43,892 nucleotides of DNA from Bacilli bacterium (GCA_017479485.1 JAFVCC010000051.1:1-43892), one strand, 5' to 3'; numbered from the stretch's first letter, positions 16,762 to 25,112 are shown. Program-made: numbers and translations. The notes: generated by a model not told the origin, from the sequence alone.

Positions 16762-17586
16762 CTATCTTTCTTCAATCGCTAAAGCTTTTCGCTTCTCGAG
16801 CAAATGGTATAGACTCATGAGTCCGCTTAGCCCCAATAGGCCCATCGGAATAAATAGAGTGAAGAATAACGACACCGCATAAAGGTGGTTGTCTTTCCCC
16901 CTGATGCCATACCAACTTAACGAAGCGATATCGCTTTGGACGTTCGAAGATAAGGCGCCGAAAAAGAATAGAAGGGAGAGGCATAAAAAGGAAATGAGGA
17001 GGGATTTACGGAGATTTCCCTTCTTTTCTTTCCTCCAAGCGAGAAGCAATAACCCACCCATAAAGGCAACGAAAACATAGCTTAAGTAGGGGAAGGGCAG
17101 GAAAGAAGAGCCAATCGAGGCCCCAAGGCAAAGCAATGCGCCAAGAAGAAAGGACCAACGTTTCTTCGCTAGGGGGAGGAACAAAGGAACGATTCCTCCG
17201 AGTAAAGAAAGAATCACTGCAATTACCGAAGGAAGAACGGTGGGGATAAGAAGTTCCTTCACCGAAGTAGGCTCGATGATGGCTTGCCCATAGTCGAGAG
17301 ATAAGGCGGCGCGCAATGCGTTAGCGATGCGCTCCGATGCGCTGAGTAGATGGTAGGAGTAACGCTCCCCTTCGACGAAGACGTCGATCTCGCCTTCCTC
17401 GACGCGGACGAGGTGGCCGAGGCGCGACTGCTCCGCGACGCTAGAGAGAAACTCCTCATAGCTTGTTCCTAGCGGTATGGCTTCGCTTTCCCCTAAGGAA
17501 TAAAACCATAGGCAAAGAAGAAAGCATAACCCCGCCATCGCGGAGAAGGCGGAAACGTAGGATATGATGCGCAAGGCTTTCTTCAT
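16762..17586 (-). CDS. Multi-pass membrane protein of unknown function (intact copy of flanking repeat)
   Basis: 274 residues on the minus strand. One membrane helix at the N-terminus (~8-30) is followed by an outside domain of ~80 residues (YEEFLSSVAEQSRLGHLVRV and on), then about six more helices, ending in a charged cytoplasmic tail KRKALAIEER. No family is recognised. The start ATG is preceded by TATAAT only 11 bases away and no ribosome site, so the message is probably leaderless. A decayed copy of the last ~115 residues lies at 4235-4615 in the same orientation. It is convergent with the glycosidase cluster and divergent from the channel gene at 17705. Confidence 0.8.
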   Translation of the reverse strand: MKKALRIISYVSAFSAMAGLCFLLCLWFYSLGESEAIPLGTSYEEFLSSVAEQSRLGHLVRVEEGEIDVFVEGERYSYHLLSASERIANALRAALSLDYGQAIIEPTSVKELLIPTVLPSVIAVILSLLGGIVPLFLPLAKKRWSFLLGALLCLGASIGSSFLPFPYLSYVFVAFMGGLLLLAWRKEKKGNLRKSLLISFLCLSLLFFFGALSSNVQSDIASLSWYGIRGKDNHLYAVSLFFTLFIPMGLLGLSGLMSLYHLLEKRKALAIEER

Positions 17587-17649
17587 AAGCGACCCATATT
17601 ATAAGGAACATAAAGAGCGAATTGCTGTCTTGATTTGCCCTTCGCCTCC

Positions 17650-17678
17650 TTGCCCTAAGCAAACGCGCAACGTAAAAT
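17650..17678 (+). promoter_or_regulatory. Promoter of the channel gene
   Basis: TTGCCC (17650-17655), 17-bp spacer, TAAAAT (17673-17678). GGAG at 17695-17698 then serves as ribosome site for ATG 17705. Confidence 0.6.
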
Positions 17679-17704
17679 GCACTTATTCCGATTCGGAGTG
17701 CTCC

Positions 17705-18643
17705 ATGAAACGCAAATTCACCTTAACCGAGGAACAAAAGCGCACCATCTTCAGCGTCGCCACCAGCATCGTCTCGATGGGCGTCCTCTTTTTGTCCTTA
17801 ACCACCCTCAACTACCTCGTTACCGAAGAAGGTGTTCCCGATAAGCTCCCGATTTTCCTCTTTGGCATTTTCGCCGTGATCGCGGCAAGCCGCGTCCTGC
17901 TCGTTTTCAAGGCCCATGCCGAAAAGGACAAGTTTGAGTTCATCAAGAACATCGTCCTCGCCTCAATCTACTTCATCCAGGGCTTGCTTTATTTTCTCTT
18001 GCCCATGGGTTCCATTTCCTATGGCCCTTTAAGCGTGTTCTACCTCCTCACTTTGGCGGCCAACCGCATCTGCCTTTGCTTCCAACACCGCAAAGTCTCC
18101 TCCTACATCTTCAATGGCTCCCTCGCCTTGGTGCTCCTCCTTCTTGGGATGTCGACCCTATTCAGCATGAACCCCGAGGAATTCGCCTTGCTCCTCATCC
18201 TTGACCTCACCGCTATCATGATCGTCTCTCTCATCGATACCCTTTCTTTCGCGTTATCGCGAATGAAACTAAAGGGCATCATGAAGATTATGCGCAAGAC
18301 CTATGCCTTCGAAATCTTCTATGGTTTCATCGTCTTGATTCTAAGCTGTTCCTATTATTTCACGTTGATGGAACCCGGCATCAATAGCTATGGCGATGCC
18401 CTATGGTATTCCTTTGCCGTGGTGACCACGATCGGCTTTGGTGACTTCACCGTGGTAAGTCCCATCTCGCGCATCCTCTCGGTGATCTTAGGCTTCTATG
18501 GAGTCATCGTCGTGGCGGTGCTCACCAGTATCATCGTCAACTTCTATAACGACACCAAAGACAGCAAGCCGGTCGAGACTCCCAAAGAAGAAAGCAAAGA
18601 AAATCTAGAAGAGCCCAAGCAAGAAGAAACCCCGAAAGAATAA
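17705..18643 (+). CDS. Potassium-channel-like membrane protein (two-helix pore domain)
   Basis: 312 residues from ATG 17705 (GGAG 6 bases before). Five hydrophobic segments in the first ~200 residues are followed by a pore module: helix (~216-232), re-entrant loop and filter TTIGFGDF with G244-F245-G246-D247, then helix (~258-285). The filter is GFG instead of the more common GYG; GFG also occurs in potassium channels, so selectivity for K+ is likely. The C-terminal ~30 residues are Glu/Lys/Pro-rich (KEESKENLEEPKQEE) and probably disordered in the cytoplasm. No RCK ligand domain is present. The front part does not show the regular arginines of an S4 voltage sensor, so gating is unclear. Its own promoter and terminator make it a single-gene unit. 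Confidence 0.85.
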   Translation: MKRKFTLTEEQKRTIFSVATSIVSMGVLFLSLTTLNYLVTEEGVPDKLPIFLFGIFAVIAASRVLLVFKAHAEKDKFEFIKNIVLASIYFIQGLLYFLLPMGSISYGPLSVFYLLTLAANRICLCFQHRKVSSYIFNGSLALVLLLLGMSTLFSMNPEEFALLLILDLTAIMIVSLIDTLSFALSRMKLKGIMKIMRKTYAFEIFYGFIVLILSCSYYFTLMEPGINSYGDALWYSFAVVTTIGFGDFTVVSPISRILSVILGFYGVIVVAVLTSIIVNFYNDTKDSKPVETPKEESKENLEEPKQEETPKE

Positions 18644-18668
18644 GCGCCCATTCGGCGCTTATTCTTTC
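18634..18668. terminator. Strong hairpin terminator overlapping the channel gene stop
   Basis: GAAAGAATAAGCGCC (18634-18648), loop CATTC, GGCGCTTATTCTTTC (18654-18668), a perfect 15-bp stem that includes the last codons and the stop. Confidence 0.8.
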
Positions 18669-18762
18669 GCATTGCCCTCATTCTAGGTCACTTAACTCGG
18701 GATTATTTCGCATACGAGACCGCATCGCGGTAAGATAGGGGAGCAATATCGAGGTGAAGTAC

Positions 18763-20529
18763 ATGAAGAAGCGCTTAGGACTGTTATTCGGGTTATGTGG
18801 ACTTACTTTAGTAGGCTGCGCTTCAACGCCTTCTTCCGCCGATTCTTCTTCGCCTGTTTCTTCCCCTTTATCTTCCTCGCCTTCTAGTGACACTTCGATT
18901 TCCTCTTCCGCCACCTCCGTTCCCATCGAAGAACTATTGACCTTCAACGAAATTCCCGAGAAAGAATTCGAATGCTCGGTTGAGGCGAAATCAAAGGACA
19001 TCGAAGGGGAAGTCATCATCCCCAACGTCTATAACGGCCGAAAAGTCACCCGCATCGAGGGTTCCGCCTTTGAAGGCTGCACGAAAATCACCCGCATCAG
19101 CATTCCCTGGTGTGTCGAATATATCGGCGGCGATGCGTTCTACGGCGCCACTTCCCTCGAAGCGATCGACGTCGCCTCGGATAATCCCATCTACGCTTCC
19201 CATGAAGGTGTTTTGATGGATAAAGAGGATTCCGCGTTGGTCCTTTGCCCCCAAGGGAAGAAGGGGGACTATGCGATTTTGGATTCGGTTCTCCTCATCA
19301 AAAGCAATGCCTTCGAAGGCTGCGAGAAGCTAAACTCGGTCACCATCCCCGCAAGCGTGAGGAATATCGCGGAATATGCCTTTGATGGCTGCACTTCCCT
19401 AACCGCTTTTTACGTCGACCCTGAAAACCGGGAATTCTCATCTGTAGATGGGGTGCTGTTCAATCAGCAGAAATCGACCCTTCTACTTTGCCCTAACGGC
19501 AAAGAAGGAACCTATATCGTCCCTTTCACGGTGGAAAAGATCGACGATGGCGCCTTTGAGGGCTGTTCAAAACTTACTTCTCTCTCCTTGCAGGAAGGGT
19601 TAAAGGTCTTAGGCGAATCCGCTTTTTCCGGATGCGAACTCCTTTCTTCTCTAACGTTGCCAAAGACGTTAACTCATATCGGCGAGCTGGCGTTTACGCG
19701 CACCGCGATCACCTCGCTCGACGTTCCTTCAAACGTCATCCAGCTGGAACAAAGCGCCTTCTATCTTTGCGAGAAGCTCGAGTCCATCAACGTCCACGAG
19801 GATAATGTCTTTTATGCCTCGCGTGATGGCGTCGTATTCTATAAATCGAAGTCGACCCTTCTCGTTTGCCCCGAAGGCAAGTCGGGCGATTACGCCATGC
19901 CCGAAGGCTACCAAGCGATTGGGGATGAGGCGTTTGAGGGCTGCAAGAAGCTTACCTCCATCGCGCTTCCCGCCTCGCTAAACTATATTGGGGAAAATGC
20001 CTTCTCAGGCACGGAAGGTAACCTTGCTTTCATTGTTGCGGATGGTAGTGGTTTCTATTCCGCCTTAGACGGCGTCTTATTCAATCAAAGCAAGACCACC
20101 TTAATCAGCTACCCTCAAGGCAAAAGAGGGGCCTATGTCATTCCAAAAACCGTTACCGCTTTAGCGGAAAGCTGCTTTGAAAGCTCCGTGGGCCTTACTC
20201 GCGTAACCATTCCTTCTTCCATCGCCATAATCCCCGAATATGCCTTCTTCGATTGCGAAGCCTTAACTTCGGTCTCCTTCCCCGATACCTTAAAAGAGAT
20301 CCAAAGTTTTGCCTTTAGCTTCTGCTCTAGCCTGACCTCCATCGATCTTCCCGCTTCCTTAACGCTTCTTGAAGACTTTTGCTTTAGCTCCTGCACGAGC
20401 TTAGCTTCGGTTCGTTACCTTGGTACATTAGCGCAGTGGGGCGAAGTTGACGTCGAAGAGCACTGGTGCAATAGATGCCCCTTAACGAAAGTCACTTGCT
20501 CCGATGGTGAGGCGCAAGTAGGGGATTAA
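18763..20529 (+). CDS. BspA-type leucine-rich-repeat lipoprotein
   Basis: 588 residues from ATG 18763; GAGGTG just before is the ribosome site, so the GTG at 18754 is not used. Lipobox LVGC with C19, a Ser-rich linker (to ~45), then repeated LRR_5/BspA units to the end. Units follow the pattern I...AF.GC..L..I.IP..V..I, for example IEGSAFEGCTKITRISIP and IDDGAFEGCSKLTSLSLQ. About ten can be seen, some interrupted by inserts of the type VDGVLFNQQKSTLLLCP.GK.G.Y. Proteins of this kind bind host or bacterial surfaces and matrix proteins. The alternation of LRR units with the GVLF inserts is a regular higher-order repeat. No C-terminal sorting signal is present, in line with lipid anchoring. The ligand is unknown. 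Confidence 0.9.
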   Translation: MKKRLGLLFGLCGLTLVGCASTPSSADSSSPVSSPLSSSPSSDTSISSSATSVPIEELLTFNEIPEKEFECSVEAKSKDIEGEVIIPNVYNGRKVTRIEGSAFEGCTKITRISIPWCVEYIGGDAFYGATSLEAIDVASDNPIYASHEGVLMDKEDSALVLCPQGKKGDYAILDSVLLIKSNAFEGCEKLNSVTIPASVRNIAEYAFDGCTSLTAFYVDPENREFSSVDGVLFNQQKSTLLLCPNGKEGTYIVPFTVEKIDDGAFEGCSKLTSLSLQEGLKVLGESAFSGCELLSSLTLPKTLTHIGELAFTRTAITSLDVPSNVIQLEQSAFYLCEKLESINVHEDNVFYASRDGVVFYKSKSTLLVCPEGKSGDYAMPEGYQAIGDEAFEGCKKLTSIALPASLNYIGENAFSGTEGNLAFIVADGSGFYSALDGVLFNQSKTTLISYPQGKRGAYVIPKTVTALAESCFESSVGLTRVTIPSSIAIIPEYAFFDCEALTSVSFPDTLKEIQSFAFSFCSSLTSIDLPASLTLLEDFCFSSCTSLASVRYLGTLAQWGEVDVEEHWCNRCPLTKVTCSDGEAQVGD

Positions 20530-20550
20530 CGCTTCCTTTTTCTATCCATC

Positions 20551-20572
20551 TCCACGAAAATAGTGGATTTTT
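20551..20572 (+). terminator. Short hairpin after the LRR lipoprotein
   Basis: TCCAC (20551-20555), 7-base loop, GTGGA (20563-20567) followed by five T. The stem is short, so termination may be weak. Confidence 0.45.
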
Positions 20573-20624
20573 GCAGACCTTTTGCACATAAAGAAGAAAA
20601 TCGTGCATCTTGCGAGCAATTTTC

Positions 20625-20652
20625 TTGACGTAGTTTTTCTTGCGTCTATCAT
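20625..20652 (+). promoter_or_regulatory. Promoter of the lysine riboswitch/ABC importer operon
   Basis: TTGACG (20625-20630), 16-bp spacer, TATCAT (20647-20652). Transcription would start just before the riboswitch P1 stem. Confidence 0.7.
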
Positions 20653-20658
20653 ATGCCC

Positions 20659-20840
20659 GATCGAATAGAGGAGCGCTTGCGAAAAGTAGCCTCGTCCCAT
20701 CAGGCAAAACGGGATGAACGCGAAAGGCAATGGCGCCGAAACCCTCGTCACCGCCTAGTGACGTTGAGTTGGGCTATGGGGAAATACCCCATGGACTCTC
20801 CCAAGGAATATGCCTTGGGTTGGCGCTATTGATGCAAGCG
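20659..20840 (+). promoter_or_regulatory. Lysine riboswitch (L box)
   Basis: Conserved lysine-aptamer elements appear in the right order: AGAGGAGCGC, AGTAGCC, GTCCCATCAGG, GAAAGG (20722-20727), GGCGCCGAAA, TTGGGC, the loop hairpin ATGGGGAAATACCCCAT (20776-20792), and a closing CCCAAGG/CCTTGGG arm followed by TTGGCGCTAT. P1 is formed by ATCGAATAG (20660-20668) and CTATTGAT (20826-20833) with one bulge. The layout closely follows known lysine riboswitches such as that of Thermotoga. Downstream there is no clear T-tract terminator before AAAGGAGGG (20892-20900), so control may act on ribosome access; an alternative pairing CGCTTGC/GCAAGCG (20674-20680 with 20834-20840) may belong to the switch. 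Lysine binding would turn the importer off. Confidence 0.88.
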
Positions 20841-20908
20841 GTCCTTCTCTGGGCTCCGGTCGCATTGGTAAAAAAGCCATCGATCGGGCACAAAGGAGGG
20901 TTTTCTTT

Positions 20909-21760
20909 ATGAAAATCAAAAACATCAGGCTTATGGCCATCATGGCAGCGTCCGCAGGCTGCCTGTTTTCCTGTGGAAACGGGGGAAGCGAAGACGTGAT
21001 CCGCATCGGGTTAGAGTGCGCCTACGCCCCCTTTAACTGGGTCGCCTCTTCCCCAAGCGACTTCACCCTTCCCATCGCGAACCATTCCGGCAGCGTCGCC
21101 GATGGCTACGACATCCAGATCGCAAAGAAGATTGCGAAAGACCTCGGCAAAAGGGTGGAGATCGTCCAGACCAAGTGGGAATCGCTCATCACCGACCTCC
21201 AGATGGGCTCCATCGACGCCATCGTCGCCGGCATGACCGACACCGAGGAACGCAGGCGCCAGATTTCCTTCACGGAAGAGTATTACCGCAGCGAGCTCGT
21301 GCTCGTGACGAAGGAAGAGGTGGCCTCGCGGTATGAAACCCCCTTATCCGCAGAGGATTTCGGCGACCTCGTCGAGGGGGAGAACATCGTTTCCCAGGTC
21401 GCGACCGTGACCAACGACGTGATCGACGTCTTCGCCAGCGACTATGGGGCGCGCCACGTCACTCCCGTCGCCACCTTCGCCCTCGCGGCCCAAGACGTCA
21501 TTAACGGCTCCGCGTTTGCGATGACGGCCGAGCTTCCCGTCGCCACCTCGATCGTGGGCAAGCTGAGCGGTCTTGGCATCGTCCATTTCGACCAGGAAGT
21601 CCTTGGCGAAGCCCGGAGCGAGCTTGGCGTGAGCATCGGCGTAAGGAAAAGCGACGCCACCTTGCTTAACGGCCTTAATTCCGTCCTCTCTACCCTTCCT
21701 ACGAGCGAGAGGGAATCCCTCATGGCCGCGGCGGTGGAACGCTCGGGAGGCGCGGAATGA
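20909..21760 (+). CDS. Amino-acid ABC importer, substrate-binding lipoprotein (lysine predicted)
   Basis: 283 residues from ATG 20909, with AAAGGAGGG 8 bases upstream; longer forms would start inside the riboswitch. Signal peptide and lipobox LFSC (C22; SAGC with C18 is the other candidate). The rest is a family-3 (SBP_bac_3) polar amino-acid-binding fold: IRIGLECAYAPFNW, GYDIQIAKKIAKDLGK, WESLITDLQMGSIDAIVAGM, FTEEYYRSELVLV. The lipoprotein sits outside and hands substrate to the permease. The family covers His, Lys, Arg, Gln and others; the lysine riboswitch in its leader is the reason to predict lysine. The stop overlaps the permease start by 4 bases. Confidence 0.92.
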   Translation: MKIKNIRLMAIMAASAGCLFSCGNGGSEDVIRIGLECAYAPFNWVASSPSDFTLPIANHSGSVADGYDIQIAKKIAKDLGKRVEIVQTKWESLITDLQMGSIDAIVAGMTDTEERRRQISFTEEYYRSELVLVTKEEVASRYETPLSAEDFGDLVEGENIVSQVATVTNDVIDVFASDYGARHVTPVATFALAAQDVINGSAFAMTAELPVATSIVGKLSGLGIVHFDQEVLGEARSELGVSIGVRKSDATLLNGLNSVLSTLPTSERESLMAAAVERSGGAE

Positions 21761-22527
21761 ACCTCGGCGAAGACATCGCGAGGATGCTCAGCGCCTACTG
21801 GGATAAGTTCCTTCTCGGTTTAGCGGGTACCTTAATCCTCTCCGTCGTCGGGACGGGGATTGGCTTGCTCCTTGGCATATTCTTGGCCTTAGGGAAGCGG
21901 CTTCGTCCCAAAAAGAACGACCCCTTATACCTAAAAATTGCAAAAGGGGCGGGGCTAGGCCTATGCTCCGCCTATAGCGCGGTCGTCCGCGGTACGCCGA
22001 TGATGGTGCAAGCGCTGCTATTCAAATACGGCTGCATGATGCTCGGGGTCAACTGGAATAACATCCTCCCGGGCATCGACGTGTTCAACGGCTGGATGGT
22101 CGCGGGCCTCATCGTCATCACCCTCAATACCGCCGCCTATATGGGCGAGGTGGTGCTTTCGGGCTTAAACGGGGTGGACAAAGGCCAAAGCGAAGGGGCA
22201 CGTTCCCTGGGGCTATCTTCGAGCCAGACCCTATGGTCGGTCGTCTTGCCGCAGGCGCTACGCAACGCCATCCCAACCATCGGCAATGAATGGATCGTCA
22301 ACATCAAGGACTCCTCGGTGCTCAACGTCATCGGCGTTGCGGAGCTTTATTTCGCCGCCTATAACGCCGCGAACGATTCCTATGCCTTCATGGCATCCTA
22401 CCTCATCATCGCGGTGATCTACCTTTTGCTGACGATGCTAAGCAACCTCGTCCTTAAGCTCGTCGGCGTCAAGCTCGAAGGGAAATCCATCTTCCGCTTC
22501 CGCCATGGCAGGAGGGCCATCGCATGA
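21757..22527 (+). CDS. Amino-acid ABC importer, permease
   Basis: 256 residues, HisM/GlnP-type permease with about five membrane helices. The EAA loop that contacts the ATPase is visible as GARSLGLSSSQTLWSVVLPQ, following the family's usual VVRGTPMMVQ near the middle. Typical length for a full single-domain permease. Both flanking junctions are ATGA overlaps, so binding protein, permease and ATPase are made together in fixed ratio. Only one permease gene is present, so it probably works as a homodimer. The riboswitch 1 kb upstream controls this gene too. Confidence 0.93.
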   Translation: MNLGEDIARMLSAYWDKFLLGLAGTLILSVVGTGIGLLLGIFLALGKRLRPKKNDPLYLKIAKGAGLGLCSAYSAVVRGTPMMVQALLFKYGCMMLGVNWNNILPGIDVFNGWMVAGLIVITLNTAAYMGEVVLSGLNGVDKGQSEGARSLGLSSSQTLWSVVLPQALRNAIPTIGNEWIVNIKDSSVLNVIGVAELYFAAYNAANDSYAFMASYLIIAVIYLLLTMLSNLVLKLVGVKLEGKSIFRFRHGRRAIA

Positions 22528-23255
22528 GCATCCTCACGGTAAGCAACTTAAAGAAGTCCTTCGATGGCGAAAGCGTCCTTGAGGACGTGAGCTTCACTTT
22601 GGAGAAGGGCGATTGCCTCGCGATCTTAGGGAATTCGGGATCGGGCAAGTCGACGCTGCTGCGCTGCATCAATTTGCTTGAACGCCCCGATTCGGGGACG
22701 ATCCTCTTCGAGGGTGAGAACATCCTTTCCCACTCCGCGAACGAGAACCGCCTCCGCTCGCGCATCAACATGGTCTTCCAGTCCTTTAACCTCTTCGCGA
22801 ACATGTCGGTTTTGGATAACTGCATGCTCGCCCAGCGCAAAGTCCTTCGTCGCAGCAAGGAGGAAGCAAGGCGGATTTCCTTAGAAAACCTTGCAAAAGT
22901 CGGCTTAAAAGAGAAATGTGACGCCCTTCCTTCCACCCTTTCGGGCGGACAGAAGCAGCGCGTCGCCATCGCGCGTTCCCTCTGCATGAATCCGGAGATC
23001 ATCCTCTTTGACGAGCCCACCAGCGCCCTCGACCCCATGATGGTCGCGGAAGTGTGCAACGTCATGTCCTCCTTGCGAGAGGAAGGGGTGACGATGATCC
23101 TCGTCACCCACCAGATCGAATTCGCGCGGAACATTTCCAGCAAGACGCTATTCCTCCATCAGGGGAAGGTGGACTTATGCGCCCCGACGGAAGAAGCCTT
23201 CCTTCACCCAAGCCCCAGGTTTGCCGAGTTCCTCAAGGTCGAGCGCTCGCTTTAA
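22524..23255 (+). CDS. Amino-acid ABC importer, ATP-binding protein (GlnQ/HisP type)
   Basis: 243 residues. Walker A GNSGSGKST at 36-44, Q-loop in MVFQSFNLFANMSVLDN, signature LSGGQKQR, Walker B IILFDEPTSAL, and switch histidine in LVTHQ. The FQSFNLF and ALDP.M patterns are those of the polar amino-acid importer subgroup. The ATG overlaps the permease stop. It is the last gene in the lysine-riboswitch operon. A short GCTCGCT/AGCGAGC hairpin (23245-23261) spans its stop codon and is followed by a poor T-tract, so some read-through to the dipeptidase gene is possible. Confidence 0.95.
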   Translation: MSILTVSNLKKSFDGESVLEDVSFTLEKGDCLAILGNSGSGKSTLLRCINLLERPDSGTILFEGENILSHSANENRLRSRINMVFQSFNLFANMSVLDNCMLAQRKVLRRSKEEARRISLENLAKVGLKEKCDALPSTLSGGQKQRVAIARSLCMNPEIILFDEPTSALDPMMVAEVCNVMSSLREEGVTMILVTHQIEFARNISSKTLFLHQGKVDLCAPTEEAFLHPSPRFAEFLKVERSL

Positions 23256-23269
23256 GCGAGCATTTCGAT

Positions 23270-23296
23270 TTGCCCTCATCGGTAACGTGGTAGAAT
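23270..23296 (+). promoter_or_regulatory. Promoter of the dipeptidase gene
   Basis: TTGCCC (23270-23275), short 15-bp spacer, TAGAAT (23291-23296) preceded by TGG (extended -10 form). AAGGAGG follows as ribosome site before ATG 23326. Confidence 0.5.
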
Positions 23297-23325
23297 CTTC
23301 CTCGGAAACATAAGGAGGCACCCGA

Positions 23326-24786
23326 ATGGCATGCACCACGATATTAGTCGGCAAGAAGGCGAGCTACGATGGCTCGACCCTCATCGCCCGTAATGACGAT
23401 GGCTTCTTCGATGAGAAGAAATTGGTTGTCGTCGACCCCAAAAAGCAACCCCGCAAATATAAAAGCAAGATCTCGCACGTCGAAATCGACTTGCCCGATA
23501 ACCCCTTAACCTATACCGCAACCCCAAACGTCAACGCGGATAACGGCATCTGGGCGGCCAATGGCATCAATAGTCATAACGTCGCCATGACGGCCACGGA
23601 AACCCTCACGAGTAACCCGCTCGTCCTCGGCGCCGATCCCTACGTCAAACCCGAGCGCAATAGCAAAGGCCGGGTGAAGAAGAGCGGTGGCATCGGTGAA
23701 GAAGATCTCGTCGTCTTGGTTTTGCCCTACATTCGTTCCGCTCGCGAAGGCGTGCTTCGCCTCGGCGAACTCCTAGAGAAATATGGCACCTATGAGCCCA
23801 ATGGCATCGCCTTCTCCGACGAGAACGAAATCTGGTGGCTCGAGACCATCGGCGGGCATCATTTCATCGCCAAGAGGGTAAAAGACGAAGAATACGTCAT
23901 CATGCCCAATCAGTTCGGCATCGATTCCTTCGACCTCGATGATGCCTTTGGAGAACAGAAGGAACATATCTGCAGCAAAGACCTCCGCGAATTTATCGCG
24001 GCTAACCACCTCGACCTAAACTTAGGAGGCGTGTTTAATCCCCGCTGGATCTTCGGCTCCCATAGCGACGCCGACCATGTCTATAACACCCCGCGCGCCT
24101 GGTTCATGGCCCGCTATTTCTCGCCTTCCGCGCATCGTTATGATGGAAAAGATGCCGACATTGGCCCCGAAAGCGACAATATACCATGGAGCCTAATCCC
24201 CGACCATAAAATCACGGTCGAGGACATCAAATACATCCTTTCGAGCTACTATCAAGGCACGCCTTATAATCCTTATTCTAAAGTATCGGAAAAGCCAGGC
24301 GTCTACCGTCCCATCGGCATCTCGCGCACGAGCGTCATGCAGATCTTACAGATCCGCCCCTATGTCGATGACGCGATCAAAGCAGTAGGATGGCTGAGCT
24401 TTGGCTCTAACCCCTTCAATGGTTCCGTCCCACTATATGCCAACGTCGACTCTTTCCCGCGTTATTTCAGTGGCACGACGATGGACGTCGATACCCTTAA
24501 TTCCTATTTCTGGGCTTCGCGCCTCATCGGCGTTTTGGCCGATGCGAATTATGGCGCTTGCATCCAACACATCGAGCGTTACCAAGCCGCTTTATTCAAC
24601 AAAGGCCACGAACTGCTCAACCATTATGATGCTGCGTTCAAATCGGAAAAGAACGGGGATTTGCTGAAGAAATTCAATGAAGAAATCGCTTCGTTTGCCA
24701 AAGAGCAATCCCTCGATACCCTCAAGAAAGTCCTCATGGAAGCCTCGAAGGTGATGAAGTGCGGCTATTCCCGCAGCGACAACTAA
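23326..24786 (+). CDS. C69-family dipeptidase
   Basis: 486 residues, with AAGGAGG 8 bases before the ATG. The N-terminus MACTTILVGKKASYDGSTLI places the nucleophile cysteine at position 3, and RNDDGFFDEKK follows, as in the peptidase family C69 (PepD/DipA, an Ntn hydrolase). In many members the residues before the cysteine are removed to free it; here only Met-Ala would go. There is no signal peptide, so it is cytoplasmic and hydrolyses dipeptides taken up or produced inside the cell. The length agrees with the family. It lies after an amino-acid importer, a reasonable nutritional grouping, but it has its own promoter and a terminator. Confidence 0.9.
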   Translation: MACTTILVGKKASYDGSTLIARNDDGFFDEKKLVVVDPKKQPRKYKSKISHVEIDLPDNPLTYTATPNVNADNGIWAANGINSHNVAMTATETLTSNPLVLGADPYVKPERNSKGRVKKSGGIGEEDLVVLVLPYIRSAREGVLRLGELLEKYGTYEPNGIAFSDENEIWWLETIGGHHFIAKRVKDEEYVIMPNQFGIDSFDLDDAFGEQKEHICSKDLREFIAANHLDLNLGGVFNPRWIFGSHSDADHVYNTPRAWFMARYFSPSAHRYDGKDADIGPESDNIPWSLIPDHKITVEDIKYILSSYYQGTPYNPYSKVSEKPGVYRPIGISRTSVMQILQIRPYVDDAIKAVGWLSFGSNPFNGSVPLYANVDSFPRYFSGTTMDVDTLNSYFWASRLIGVLADANYGACIQHIERYQAALFNKGHELLNHYDAAFKSEKNGDLLKKFNEEIASFAKEQSLDTLKKVLMEASKVMKCGYSRSDN

Positions 24787-24807
24787 GCCTTGATTTAGGC
24801 ATAGTAA

Positions 24808-24830
24808 AAGGAAGGGCGCGACCCTTCCTT
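24808..24830. terminator. Hairpin terminator after the dipeptidase
   Basis: AAGGAAGGG (24808-24816), loop CGCGA, CCCTTCCTT (24822-24830), perfect 9-bp stem; the T-tract after it is weak. Confidence 0.7.
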
Positions 24831-24841
24831 ATACTTATGCT

Positions 24842-25076
24842 TTAGGCGTTATTCGCGAGGTCGCGGATCGTCTTCTTATCTTCTTCGTCCCAGGGGAGGA
24901 GGTCGATGTAATGGAATGCTTTCTCTTTCAAAATGGCTCAGGATTTCGCCACGGCCTTTTAGCACAATAAGGAGGAGCCGCCATGAAGGAGACCTGGCCG
25001 AAAGACTGTATTCGCTTCTTTGCTCGTTCTCATCCGTAGGCTCTATTTTCCTATTTATATAGAGCGAAGCAATCAT
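24842..25076 (-). pseudogene. Remnant of an unrecognised gene, frameshifted
   Basis: On the minus strand one frame ends YIDLLPWDEEDKKTIRDLAN followed by NA and a stop at 24842-24844. The stretch just upstream (VLKGRGEILSHFERE) is in a neighbouring frame, which suggests one broken coding sequence. Protein-like composition ends near 25076. The family is not recognised. The rest of the 370-base gap between the dipeptidase and the next gene holds only the promoter region of 25157. Confidence 0.35.
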
Positions 25077-25102
25077 CGAAAGAATGCGCTTCCACTTTGT
25101 GA

Positions 25103-25112
25103 CACATATGTG
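25103..25112. promoter_or_regulatory. Palindrome CACATATGTG upstream of the first paralogue
   Basis: A perfect 10-bp palindrome about 45 bases before ATG 25157, in the place expected for a promoter or operator. A TATCAT box follows at 25126-25131. Not found upstream of the second paralogue. Confidence 0.3.

Noticed and set aside
20810-20908. Longer start for the substrate-binding protein
   Set aside because: It would be read from the riboswitch; the signal peptide and AAAGGAGGG fit ATG 20909.
25103-25112. CACATATGTG as a known regulator site
   Set aside because: The palindrome is real but fits no consensus I can name with confidence, and it is absent before the sister gene.
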